23,660 bases of DNA from an uncultured Alphaproteobacteria bacterium (GTDB lineage: Bacteria; Pseudomonadota; Alphaproteobacteria; Sneathiellales; Sneathiellaceae): positions 1-23,660 of the forward strand of contig CALEMG010000161.1 of NCBI GenBank assembly GCA_937910835.1, in the 5' to 3' direction. This document shows, in pieces, positions 1 to 6,730 of the stretch; the first letter of the stretch is position 1; each line of letters begins with the position of its first letter. The translations under genes were made by a program, and so were the position numbers. The notes beneath the pieces were generated by a model that was not told the origin of the DNA, ran no database searches, and worked only from the letters and a program-made list of their open reading frames with translations.

Positions 1-2
1 TG

Positions 3-290
3 CATGATGAGTACCAGTATTTCTGGAGCTATATCCCGCATTTCATCCATTCACCCTTCTATGTCTATGCCTATGCGTTTGGTGACTGTCTGGTGAATGC
101 GCTCTATGCCATCTATCAGGAGGCGGAGAGCGGCTTTCAGGAGAAATATTTCGATATGCTCAAAGCGGGCGGGACCCTTCGGCACAAGGAACTGCTCGCG
201 CCGTTCAATCTGGATGCGTCCGATCCGGCGTTCTGGTCAAAAGGCCTCAGCGTGATTGAGGGCTTTATCGACGAGTTGGAGACGCTTTAG
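3..290 (+). CDS. pepF: Oligoendopeptidase F (M3 family), C-terminal fragment
   Basis: The reading frame is open from the window edge and codes for about 95 residues of the C-terminus of an M3B metallopeptidase, a cytoplasmic zinc enzyme that cleaves oligopeptides. The recognisable signature is the stretch IPHFIHSPFYVYAYAFGD followed by a helical tail, typical of the region after the HEXXH zinc site in the PepF/oligoendopeptidase family. The zinc site itself lies outside the window. A GTG at 93 is in the same frame but falls inside the conserved region, so it is not a real start. No clear terminator follows before 410. The family call rests on recognising the tail only; the exact subfamily is uncertain. 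Confidence 0.85.
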   Translation, partial: HDEYQYFWSYIPHFIHSPFYVYAYAFGDCLVNALYAIYQEAESGFQEKYFDMLKAGGTLRHKELLAPFNLDASDPAFWSKGLSVIEGFIDELETL

Positions 291-409
291 GCGGCTGTAT
301 TTTTGCTTTTTATTGCGTTGCACACGACATTCTGTTGCCCGACGGACATTTTTCGGTATATTTCAGGTCAAATTATAACAGTACCGAAATAGACGAGGGG
401 TTTATCGTT

Positions 410-538
410 ATGCATGAAAACGGAAGTATGGACATTTCAGCCCAGAAGGAAAGCTTCGATGCTTTCATCAAGCTGTTCAAATATGGCACCATTTTCCTGG
501 TGATCCTGTTGATCCTGATGGCGATTTTCCTGACCTAG
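410..538 (+). CDS. aa3-type cytochrome c oxidase subunit IV (small CoxIV-like protein)
   Basis: A 42-residue protein with a short polar N-terminus (MHENGSMDISAQKESFDAF) and one C-terminal transmembrane helix ending in LILMAIFLT. This matches the bacterial aa3-type oxidase subunit IV family, a single-helix accessory subunit at the edge of the oxidase complex. The DI.AQKESFDAFIKLFKYGT pattern before the helix is the family hallmark. ATG 410 is preferred over a longer in-frame start near 335 because the purine-rich GACGAGGGG lies about 9 bases upstream and the longer N-terminus has no family resemblance. It sits about 95 bases before pntAA; from memory this neighbourhood is common in alphaproteobacteria, although the other oxidase genes are elsewhere. 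Confidence 0.85.
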   Translation: MHENGSMDISAQKESFDAFIKLFKYGTIFLVILLILMAIFLT

Positions 539-634
539 CGGATAACCGGATCGCTTTAGCGCGGCCGATACCATCCTGCGGCGCGGCGGGACGCCTGTCA
601 TTCCCGCATCAAACAACAGATAAGAGGATCGATT

Positions 635-1786
635 ATGAAGATCGCCATCCCCCGGGAGCGCCGGGAAAATGAAAAGCGCGTCGCGGCGTCGCCGGACACC
701 GTGAAAAAATTCGTTGGTCTCGGCGCCGAGGTTATTATCGAGACAGGGGCGGGTAGCGCCAGTTCCTTCTCCGATGCAGATTTTGAGGCCGCAGGTGCAA
801 CCATCGCCGCCGATGAGGCCGCTGCGCTGAAAGACGCCGATATTGTCCTGAAGATCCAGCGCCCCCTCACCAAGGAAGAGGGTGAGGACGAAATCGCGCT
901 GATGAAAAAGGGCGCGGTCCTGATGGGTCATCTCGCCGCGCTCCAGAACAAGGATCTGGCGGCGACCTATGCAAAGGCCGGGATCACCGCAATCTCGCTG
1001 GAACTGCTGCCGCGTATCAGCCGTGCGCAGTCCATGGATATCCTCTCCAGCCAGTCGAATCTCGCGGGTTATAAGGCCGTGCTGGATGCGACGGCGGAAT
1101 ATGGCAAGGCGCTGCCGATGATGATGTCAGCGTCCGGCACCATCGCGCCCGCCAATTGCTTTATCATGGGGTTTGGCGTTGCCGGACTTCAGGCCATCGC
1201 CACCGCGCGCCGCCTTGGTGCTGTCGTGACGGCGACGGACGTGCGTGCCGCGACGAAAGAGCAGGTCGAGAGCCTCGGCGCGAAATTCGTCATGGTCGAG
1301 TCGGAAGAAACCGGCGAAACCGAGGGCGGCTACGCCAAGGAAATGAGCGATGACTACAAGAAACGCCAGGCGGAACTTGTGTTCGAACATATCAAGAAAC
1401 AGGACATCGTGATCACGACCGCGCTCATTCCGGGGCGGGAGGCACCGATCCTGATTACAGATGAGATGCTCGCCGTGATGAAGCCGGGCTCTGTCATCGT
1501 CGATCTCGCGGTTGAGGCCGGGGGCAATGTCACCCAGTCGAAGCCGGGTGAGGTTGTGACGACCGACAATGGCGTCAAGATTGTCGGCCATCTCAATGTG
1601 CCGGGCCGTCTGGCGAGTGATGCCTCGTCGCTGTTTGCGAAAAATCTTCTCAATTTCCTCACCCCGATGATCGACAAGGAAACGGGGAATTTGAACCTGA
1701 ACTGGGAGGACGAGCTTGTGACCGGTACGGCGCTCACCCGTGATGGCAACATTATCCACCCGCAACTAACCGAGGGAGGGAACTGA
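635..1786 (+). CDS. pntAA: NAD(P) transhydrogenase subunit alpha, part 1 (NAD(H)-binding domain I)
   Basis: A 383-residue soluble subunit of the proton-translocating transhydrogenase, which couples hydride transfer from NADH to NADP+ to inward proton flow across the inner membrane. The N-terminus MKIAIPRERRENEKRVA is typical of domain I. The loop RISRAQSMDILSSQSN.AGYKAV (residues 127-149) is the conserved NAD site segment, and a Rossmann GFGVAG lies at residues 179-184. The mobile-loop region around 226-236 and the ending LNWEDELV..T are also typical. An AGAGGA site sits upstream of ATG 635. The next gene starts 3 bases after this stop, so the three pnt genes form one operon. The length suits the split-alpha form found in alphaproteobacteria rather than the fused E. 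coli PntA. Confidence 0.97.
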   Translation: MKIAIPRERRENEKRVAASPDTVKKFVGLGAEVIIETGAGSASSFSDADFEAAGATIAADEAAALKDADIVLKIQRPLTKEEGEDEIALMKKGAVLMGHLAALQNKDLAATYAKAGITAISLELLPRISRAQSMDILSSQSNLAGYKAVLDATAEYGKALPMMMSASGTIAPANCFIMGFGVAGLQAIATARRLGAVVTATDVRAATKEQVESLGAKFVMVESEETGETEGGYAKEMSDDYKKRQAELVFEHIKKQDIVITTALIPGREAPILITDEMLAVMKPGSVIVDLAVEAGGNVTQSKPGEVVTTDNGVKIVGHLNVPGRLASDASSLFAKNLLNFLTPMIDKETGNLNLNWEDELVTGTALTRDGNIIHPQLTEGGN

Positions 1787-1788
1787 TT

Positions 1789-2073
1789 ATGGATATGGTA
1801 GATCCAACCGTTTTCCGGCTTGCTATTTTCGTGCTCGCCATTTTTGTCGGCTATTACGTGGTCTGGAGTGTAACGCCGGCCCTTCATACGCCCCTGATGG
1901 CCGTGACCAACGCTATCTCCTCGGTGATTATCGTTGGGGCGCTGATCGCGGCGGGCCCGGCAGAAGTGAACCTCGCCAAGATTTTCGGCTTTATCGCCAT
2001 CGTGCTCGCCTCGGTCAATATCTTCGGGGGCTTCCTCGTGACCCAGCGGATGCTGTCCATGTTCAAGATATAA
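1789..2073 (+). CDS. pntAB: NAD(P) transhydrogenase subunit alpha, part 2 (membrane domain)
   Basis: A 94-residue membrane protein that supplies the alpha-subunit half of membrane domain II of the transhydrogenase. Three or four hydrophobic helices are visible, and the pattern HTPLMAVTNAISSVIIVGAL is diagnostic of this subunit. The loop with ASVNIFGGFLVTQRML at the end is also highly conserved. The ATG at 1789 follows the pntAA stop by two bases, and GAGGGAGGG in the end of pntAA serves as ribosome binding site. It works together with pntAA and pntB and has no independent activity. Length and sequence match the family fully. Confidence 0.96.
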   Translation: MDMVDPTVFRLAIFVLAIFVGYYVVWSVTPALHTPLMAVTNAISSVIIVGALIAAGPAEVNLAKIFGFIAIVLASVNIFGGFLVTQRMLSMFKI

Positions 2074-2094
2074 CAGAAATAAGGGGGACGATCC

Positions 2095-3483
2095 GTGTCA
2101 GCTAACTTTACGGCGCTTGCCTATCTGGTCTCCGCCATTCTTTTCGTTCTGGCGCTTCGCGGCCTGTCCTCACCGGACAGCTCCCGGCGCGGGAATATCA
2201 TGGGCATGGCCGGTATGGCCATCGCCATTATTGTCACCATTCTCCGTCCCGACGTTGTCTCCTATGAGTGGATCATCGGCGGTATTGTCGTCGGTGGCGC
2301 CATCGGTGCGGTGATTGCCCAGCGCATTGCCATGCCCGCCATGCCGCAGCTCGTGGCGGCTTTCCATAGTCTCGTCGGCCTTGCCGCTGTGCTGGTTGCC
2401 GCGGCTGCCTTCTATAACCCGGACGCTTATGGCATCCTCGGGGCGGGCGGCGAACTGACGGTTCTCTCCCGGATCGAGATGTCTATCGGTATCGTGGTCG
2501 GCGCCATCACCTTCTCGGGCTCCGTTTTCGCCTTCACCAAGTTGCTGGGGCTTGTCTCCGGCATTCCGGTGATCTTCCCGGGGCAGCATTTCGTCAATCT
2601 GCTGATCGGCCTTGCCATCGTTGCGCTGATTATCTGGTTCTGCATTGATCTCGACCCGACGATCTTCTGGGCCATGACGATCCTTGCCTTCGTGATCGGT
2701 TTCCTGATCATCATCCCGATCGGCGGCGCCGATATGCCGGTGGTAGTCTCGATGCTGAACAGCTATTCCGGCTGGGCGGCGGCGGGCATCGGCTTCACGC
2801 TAGAAAACACCGCGCTGATCATCGTGGGCGCGCTTGTGGGCTCTTCGGGTGCGATCCTCTCCTACATCATGTGTAAGGCGATGAACCGCTCCTTCTTCAG
2901 CGTCATTCTCGGTGGAATCGGTGGAGATACGGCAGCGGCCGGTCCCGACAAGGGCGACCGTCCGTACAAGGCGGGCTCCGCCGATGATGCGGCCTTCATC
3001 ATGAAGAATGCGGGCAAGGTCATCATCGTGCCGGGTTACGGCCTTGCGGTGGCGCAGGCCCAGCATGCGCTCCGTGAGATGGTCGATGCCCTGAAGGAAG
3101 AGGGGGTCGAGGTTGTCTACGCCATTCACCCGGTCGCGGGCCGTATGCCCGGCCATATGAATGTGCTGCTGGCCGAAGCCAATGTCCCCTATGACGAGGT
3201 GTTCGAGCTGGAGGAAATCAACTCCGACTTCTCCGGCGCCGATGTGGCGCTGGTGGTGGGCGCGAACGACGTGACCAACCCCGCCGCCCGTGATGACCCA
3301 TCGAGCCCGATCTACGGCATGCCGATCCTCGATGTGGACAAGGCGCGCACGGTGCTGTTCGTGAAACGCTCCATGTCGTCCGGTTACGCTGGTATCGACA
3401 ACGACCTGTTCTACAAGGACAACACCATGATGCTCCTCGCCGACGCGAAGAAAATGGTCGAGGATATCATCAAGGCGCTGTAA
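2095..3483 (+). CDS. pntB: NAD(P) transhydrogenase subunit beta
   Basis: A 462-residue subunit with an N-terminal membrane domain of about eight or nine helices (residues 1-265) and a C-terminal NADP(H)-binding domain III (about 305-460). Membrane residues implicated in proton transfer in E. coli PntB, His91 (in HSLVGLAA) and Asn222 (in LNSYSGWAAA), are present at the same numbering. The nucleotide-binding motif PGYGLAVAQAQ is at 313-323, followed by HPVAGRMPGHMNVLLAEA and the late KRSMSSGYAG motif. Translation starts with GTG at 2095 after AAGGGGGACG. It is the last gene of the pnt operon; a strong terminator lies 20 bases after the stop. Provides NADPH for biosynthesis and redox defence. 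Confidence 0.97.
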   Translation: MSANFTALAYLVSAILFVLALRGLSSPDSSRRGNIMGMAGMAIAIIVTILRPDVVSYEWIIGGIVVGGAIGAVIAQRIAMPAMPQLVAAFHSLVGLAAVLVAAAAFYNPDAYGILGAGGELTVLSRIEMSIGIVVGAITFSGSVFAFTKLLGLVSGIPVIFPGQHFVNLLIGLAIVALIIWFCIDLDPTIFWAMTILAFVIGFLIIIPIGGADMPVVVSMLNSYSGWAAAGIGFTLENTALIIVGALVGSSGAILSYIMCKAMNRSFFSVILGGIGGDTAAAGPDKGDRPYKAGSADDAAFIMKNAGKVIIVPGYGLAVAQAQHALREMVDALKEEGVEVVYAIHPVAGRMPGHMNVLLAEANVPYDEVFELEEINSDFSGADVALVVGANDVTNPAARDDPSSPIYGMPILDVDKARTVLFVKRSMSSGYAGIDNDLFYKDNTMMLLADAKKMVEDIIKAL

Positions 3484-3502
3484 GCAACGCCTTCACTAAA
3501 AC

Positions 3503-3532
3503 AAAAGCCGCTGGTGAGAGCCAGCGGCTTTT
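3503..3532 (+). terminator. Rho-independent terminator after pntB
   Basis: Perfect inverted repeat with arms AAAAGCCGCTGG (3503-3514) and CCAGCGGCTTTT (3521-3532), a 6-base loop TGAGAG, and a run of T. It closes the pnt operon. Confidence 0.95.
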
Positions 3533-3535
3533 TTG

Positions 3536-3563
3536 TTGACTACAGTATTTCCAGTTGTAGGAT
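3536..3563 (+). promoter_or_regulatory. Candidate sigma-70 promoter for the lipoprotein gene at 3603
   Basis: TTGACT at 3536-3541, 16 bases, then TAGGAT at 3558-3563. It begins right in the T-tail of the pntB terminator and would start transcription near 3570, about 33 bases before the GTG at 3603. Spacing and hexamers are reasonable; the call is by eye only. Confidence 0.45.
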
Positions 3564-3602
3564 TACATTTTTGGTAATACGTGTCATTAGTGTAGAAGTC
3601 TC

Positions 3603-4166
3603 GTGAGGCTAGAAAAATATTTGTATCTTCTGTGCCTCACGTTGCTGGTCGGCGGGTGCGCGCAGGACAGAAATGAGTTCCTCAAGCCCATCTGGTTCGA
3701 GGCGGTCGGGAATGGGGCTTATATGAGCCTCAATCCGGACATGGAATATCATCCGGACCGAAGAAAAAAATTGGACGATGCCGCCAAACTTTTGAAGAGA
3801 AAAATCGAGAAAAATGCCAATGGAAACTCGTTGGAAGCGCGGGTTGCCTTTTTAGAGCGGCACGGCTTTTTTTGCGATTCTTACCTAACTGAAAAGACGT
3901 TGCCGAAAGGCGTATTACGGAACGATATCCTTAACAGTAGGAAGCTGTACTTTGTAGATAAATTGAGTATATGCGGGACAATTTATTCAGGAGGGCCAAG
4001 AATACTGTTCTTATGGCCGTGGATGACAAGAAAAATGGAGGGACTGCTGATATGGCAGGTCCTTATCACCGAAAAGGACAAGCGGATAGACGTCTTCGCC
4101 TTTGTTGATGATTTAGGATTCGAAAAGTTCAGATATATAGCAGAATCAGGAAAACTGGATAACTAG
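3603..4166 (+). CDS. Putative lipoprotein of unknown function
   Basis: A 187-residue protein with a clear lipoprotein signal peptide: MRLEKYLYLLCLTLLVGGC, a lipobox LVGGC with the lipidated cysteine at residue 19, and a charged mature part. After the cysteine come AQD residues, and Asp at +3 rather than +2 gives no strong inner-membrane retention signal. I do not recognise the mature domain. It contains a mix of basic stretches (HPDRRKKLDDAAKLLKRKIEK) and a beta-like C-terminal half. GTG 3603 is chosen because it directly precedes the basic n-region; the ribosome site (AGAAG) is weak. Codon use is clearly more AT-rich than pntB, and the gene lies between two related terminators, which suggests acquired DNA. 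Confidence 0.7.
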   Translation: MRLEKYLYLLCLTLLVGGCAQDRNEFLKPIWFEAVGNGAYMSLNPDMEYHPDRRKKLDDAAKLLKRKIEKNANGNSLEARVAFLERHGFFCDSYLTEKTLPKGVLRNDILNSRKLYFVDKLSICGTIYSGGPRILFLWPWMTRKMEGLLIWQVLITEKDKRIDVFAFVDDLGFEKFRYIAESGKLDN

Positions 4167-4205
4167 GCCGTATAGAGCACTATTAGGTAGGGCGCGTATC
4201 CAAAT

Positions 4206-4241
4206 CAAAAGCTGCTGGCGAAGGTCAGTGGCCTTTTTGTT
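4206..4241 (+). terminator. Terminator after the lipoprotein gene, a diverged copy of the pntB terminator
   Basis: This 36-base segment aligns without gaps to 3502-3537 with 29 identical positions by my count. The GC stem is 4211-4218 paired with 4225-4232; three substitutions inside the stem all leave G-U pairs in plus-strand RNA, so the hairpin is still formed. A T-rich tail follows. Confidence 0.7.
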
Positions 4242-4264
4242 TTTTGACGTTTTAGTTTATTAGT

Positions 4265-4714
4265 ATGTTGTTTAGAAAATTTCTATCAGGTGTAGTGGTG
4301 AGATTAAAAAAATTCTTAATTGTCATTTTGGTAATCTGTGGAATTTTTTTAGTCGATTTTTTACTGGCTGGATTAGCAAATCTGTTAATTCTTGCGAATG
4401 ACGCTGACTTCGAAGAAGAATTTTCAAAGGTAGAGTTGGACTATACCCCCATAAATGATGAGGTTTTCGGAAAGAAAGTGTGCTCGTTTAAGTACAAATT
4501 CTTTATTTATGGTTATCAAACGTGTTTTAGGCCGCGCGGGATTTTAGGACGTGAAAGTTCAGAGGTAGGATATGTTTATGTATATCATAAGCCGCGCCCG
4601 AAATTAGCACTTTTGTTTCGCGGTGATGGGCCTGATAATTATTACTTTAGAGAAAATTATCTAGGCGAAGCTACCAAGTTTATTCCGAAAATTGATGATC
4701 AAGATATGAAATAA
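4265..4714 (+). CDS. Hypothetical membrane-anchored protein
   Basis: A 149-residue protein of unknown function. A basic N-terminus (MLFRKFLSGVVVRLKKF) precedes one long hydrophobic helix at about residues 18-43 (LIVILVICGIFLVDFLLAGLAN split by an Asp), then an acidic segment and a C-terminal soluble domain with several aromatic residues (FKYKFFIYGYQTCF, GYVYVYHKPRP). Two cysteines in the soluble part (about 78 and 91) could form a disulfide if it is periplasmic. The DNA is strongly AT-rich. ATG 4265 has no good ribosome site, so the start is uncertain; a GTG in the VVVRLKK segment is an alternative. No family recognised. Confidence 0.6.
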   Translation: MLFRKFLSGVVVRLKKFLIVILVICGIFLVDFLLAGLANLLILANDADFEEEFSKVELDYTPINDEVFGKKVCSFKYKFFIYGYQTCFRPRGILGRESSEVGYVYVYHKPRPKLALLFRGDGPDNYYFRENYLGEATKFIPKIDDQDMK

Positions 4715-4740
4715 AAAACTTGCAGAAACACGCGGCTTTT
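4713..4740 (+). terminator. Possible degenerate terminator
   Basis: Right after the stop, an AACTTGC segment can pair imperfectly with GCGGCTT (one mismatch, two G-U pairs) followed by TTTT. The 3' half resembles the pntB terminator (CGCGGCTTTTT). Weak by itself. Confidence 0.3.
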
Positions 4741-4765
4741 TCTTCGAGTTGAACTTGGTGAAACA

Positions 4766-5029
4766 ATGAATATAAGCATAGTGCTCAGCATACTACTGAT
4801 CATAGTAATCGCATATATAGCAGTAAAAATTATCAGAGAGCTTGGATACTATCACTCAGTGAAGTGGGATTTTTCGAGAGATCGTTGCCACGCTCACTAT
4901 TTTATCAGGTTTTTGTCGGAGTATTTTGGTATTGCGGTGGGGTTGGTCAAGCTGATTATACTCGCATCCGTTTTGATTGTGCTAATTACAATACTCAAAG
5001 ACGTCGGTGGTCAATTAATGGGAAATTAA
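4766..5029 (+). CDS. Hypothetical small membrane protein
   Basis: An 87-residue protein with two hydrophobic segments, residues 3-23 and about 57-80, separated by a soluble loop rich in His, Arg and aromatic residues (YYHSVKWDFSRDRCHAHYF). No family was recognised. ATG 4766 is the only reasonable start, though the ribosome site is poor. It is followed by the next gene after one or seven bases depending on that gene's start, so 4766-5740 probably forms one operon of three orphan genes. AT-rich codon use matches the surrounding pocket and differs from the flanking housekeeping genes. Confidence 0.55.
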   Translation: MNISIVLSILLIIVIAYIAVKIIRELGYYHSVKWDFSRDRCHAHYFIRFLSEYFGIAVGLVKLIILASVLIVLITILKDVGGQLMGN

Positions 5030-5036
5030 ATTGAGA

Positions 5037-5492
5037 ATGATGCATTCCGCTGACGACAAAAAATTCACTTATGATCGTGATACAAGTACGGTTCGATTGC
5101 TCGAGGATCCAGATATTAGTTTGAAAATAATGGGTTTTATGCCTGAGCAAGGGTTTGTATGGATTTTAGGGCATAAGAATAAGAGTATTGGTCTTACAAA
5201 TATGGATCCAGATGGTACCAAGCACTATGCTGAGATTACCAAAGATGGATCAGTTACTAGAATAATCGCTGACATTGGCATTTATGTATCCAACGGCTCA
5301 CGTCGTCCACCTTATGCTCCCTCGTATAAATTTCATGATCGGTCAGAATTAGAAGATACACTTCAGGCGATAGAGAGAATCTTCTCTGTATTGCCGGATG
5401 ATGATAATTACGTAGAGGGAACGGGCTGCGGGAAGCTGCGCTTTTCAAACGGCATGCTGGAGAGGATTGAAAACGGGGCCTATATCAGGTGA
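5037..5492 (+). CDS. Hypothetical soluble protein
   Basis: About 151 residues, no signal peptide and no transmembrane helix, so probably cytoplasmic. The sequence alternates short beta-like strands (KFTYDRDTSTVRLLEDPDISLKI split over two lines, FVWILGHKN, KHYAEITKDGSV) and a helix near residue 112 (DTLQAIERIFSVL). I do not recognise the family. The start could be TTG 5031, ATG 5037 or ATG 5040; GGGAAA at 5020-5025 suits 5031 to 5037. The stop overlaps the next start as GTGA, so the two are translationally coupled. A soluble protein coupled to small membrane proteins fits an accessory cassette, but no role can be assigned. Confidence 0.6.
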   Translation: MMHSADDKKFTYDRDTSTVRLLEDPDISLKIMGFMPEQGFVWILGHKNKSIGLTNMDPDGTKHYAEITKDGSVTRIIADIGIYVSNGSRRPPYAPSYKFHDRSELEDTLQAIERIFSVLPDDDNYVEGTGCGKLRFSNGMLERIENGAYIR

Positions 5493-5740
5493 ACGAACTC
5501 CCTTTTACCCTGATCATAATGGCAGTGAACTTTGTGATAGTCGTTATTTGGTATCAGCAGCTTGTCAGGGAGTTACTAAAGGCAGGAGTAGATAGGGAAG
5601 AGCTGGCCATTGCTAAGATATGGCTGCTTCAATACAAGAGAGCCTCGAATGACGTTAAAGGGGCGTTGGTTAAATTTTATTGCAAGCTGTTTGTGTTGTT
5701 CCTGGTGTCATTAGCTCTAAAATTCATTGTCGGTTTTTAA
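5489..5740 (+). CDS. Hypothetical small membrane protein
   Basis: An 83-residue protein with two transmembrane helices (about 6-22 and 62-81) and a basic/acidic loop between them (VRELLKAGVDREELAIAK). GTG 5489 overlaps the previous stop by four bases (GTGA), which supports this start and coupled translation. Family not recognised. It resembles the 4766 protein in layout (helix, about 35-residue loop, helix) although I see no clear sequence identity. Confidence 0.55.
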   Translation: MNELPFTLIIMAVNFVIVVIWYQQLVRELLKAGVDREELAIAKIWLLQYKRASNDVKGALVKFYCKLFVLFLVSLALKFIVGF

Positions 5741-5832
5741 CAGAACCCCGCCGCCTTTTGTGATACGGCGCACTTGATCCTGCCGCAGAAAAGCTCATTT
5801 CCCAAGGGTGGGGCTAATGAAGGAGTGTGGCG

Positions 5833-5949
5833 ATGCGCATTTTACTGATCGGGGCGGCGCTGTTCCTGCTGGCGGCCTGTCAGACGACGACGGCGGAGCA
5901 GGACCCGGACCTGATGTGTTGCACCTGGGGCAATAACCAGCATCCGTAA
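5833..5949 (+). CDS. Small lipoprotein, 38 residues
   Basis: A short gene with an excellent ribosome site (AAGGAG about 8 bases before ATG 5833) and a textbook lipoprotein signal: MRILLIGAALFLLAAC, lipobox LAAC with the lipidated Cys at residue 16. The mature peptide is only 23 residues, with a Thr run (QTTTAEQD) and a second cysteine pair in DLMCCTWGNNQHP. The size and layout recall entericidin-like or other tiny envelope lipoproteins, but the mature sequence is not one I recognise. It lies alone between the AT-rich pocket and the convergent flavoprotein gene, and its codon use is high-GC like the host genome. Confidence 0.7.
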   Translation: MRILLIGAALFLLAACQTTTAEQDPDLMCCTWGNNQHP

Positions 5950-5968
5950 AGACGTCGGGCCGGGTGCC

Positions 5969-6586
5969 TCAGTAAAGATTTTCCTTATAGGCGACTTCCA
6001 GATAGGCGTCGGACTGCTCGGCGTCCATCCCGGCGATCTGGTCGGCAAGCACCTGCCCCAGTGTCGGGAAGACGCTGCGCTCGACCTTACTTTCCTCCGC
6101 CCAGAGTTTGGAGCGGATCAGCGCCTTCGCGCAATGCATATAGGCCGACGTCACCTCGATCTTCAGCACCGATCTCGGCAGTTTGCCATCGACGGCGTGG
6201 GCTTCCATCAGTTCAGGATCAACGCTGATCGTCGCCCTGCCATTGATGCGCAGGGTCTCGTTAATCCCCGGCACGAGAAAGATCATGCCGACGGCGGGAT
6301 TGCGGAGGATGTTGAGCATACTGTCGAGGCGGTTGTTCCCGGGCCGATCAGGGATCACCAGCGTATTGTCGTCCAATACGGAGACAAAGCCCGGCGCATC
6401 GCCGCGCGGGGAGGCATCGGCCGTCCCGTCGCCGCCATCGGTGCTCAACACGAGGAAGGGGGAGAGGGTAATGAAGTCACGGCAATGCTTGTCGAGCCGG
6501 AAAATTTCCTTCTGGATGGCGCGCCCCGCCGGCTGCTTATAGACGCTGTACAGATCGTCGACGGTGGTGATGCTATGCTCTGTCAT
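5969..6586 (-). CDS. Pyridoxamine 5'-phosphate oxidase-family FMN-dependent flavoprotein
   Basis: A 205-residue protein of the split-barrel PPOX fold, resembling the DR_2398 subgroup of probable FMN-dependent enzymes. Typical elements are the strand FLVLSTDGGDGTADASPRGDAPGFV (given here only as a position, about 44-68), the FMN-phosphate region LVIPDRPGNNRLDSMLNILRNP at about 78-98, and the dimer strand ETLRINGRATI. The C-terminus carries a cysteine in YMHCAKALIRSKLW, also usual in the subgroup. Substrate is unknown; members act on redox cofactors or xenobiotics. ATG 6586 is preferred over TTG 6592 because GGAG lies about 8 bases upstream. Divergent from cytochrome b561 with a palindrome between them. 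Confidence 0.85.
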   Translation of the reverse strand: MTEHSITTVDDLYSVYKQPAGRAIQKEIFRLDKHCRDFITLSPFLVLSTDGGDGTADASPRGDAPGFVSVLDDNTLVIPDRPGNNRLDSMLNILRNPAVGMIFLVPGINETLRINGRATISVDPELMEAHAVDGKLPRSVLKIEVTSAYMHCAKALIRSKLWAEESKVERSVFPTLGQVLADQIAGMDAEQSDAYLEVAYKENLY

Positions 6587-6631
6587 GGACAAATCTCCAT
6601 ATTTTTCTTTGTTCTCGTTGCGCCGCTGGTT

Positions 6632-6645
6632 TACAAATTTGTATA
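6632..6645. promoter_or_regulatory. Palindromic operator candidate between the flavoprotein and cytochrome b561 genes
   Basis: The perfect 12-base palindrome TACAAATTTGTA at 6632-6643 lies in the 144-base divergent gap. On the minus strand TATACA (6645-6640) overlaps it and could serve as a -10 element for the flavoprotein gene, so a repressor bound here would block it. Confidence 0.4.
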
Positions 6646-6730
6646 GGAGAAATTACTGGTGATCAATTGCGACGGATTGGGAAAGCCCTTATCGTTCAAA
6701 TAATATCGGATTTAATGTCGGAGATTGCCC

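Noticed and set aside
335..409. Upstream in-frame start for the CoxIV-like peptide
   Set aside because: The extra 25 residues do not resemble the family, and a better ribosome site precedes ATG 410.
1127..1765. 212-codon minus-strand open frame
   Set aside because: Antisense of pntAA, which is certain.
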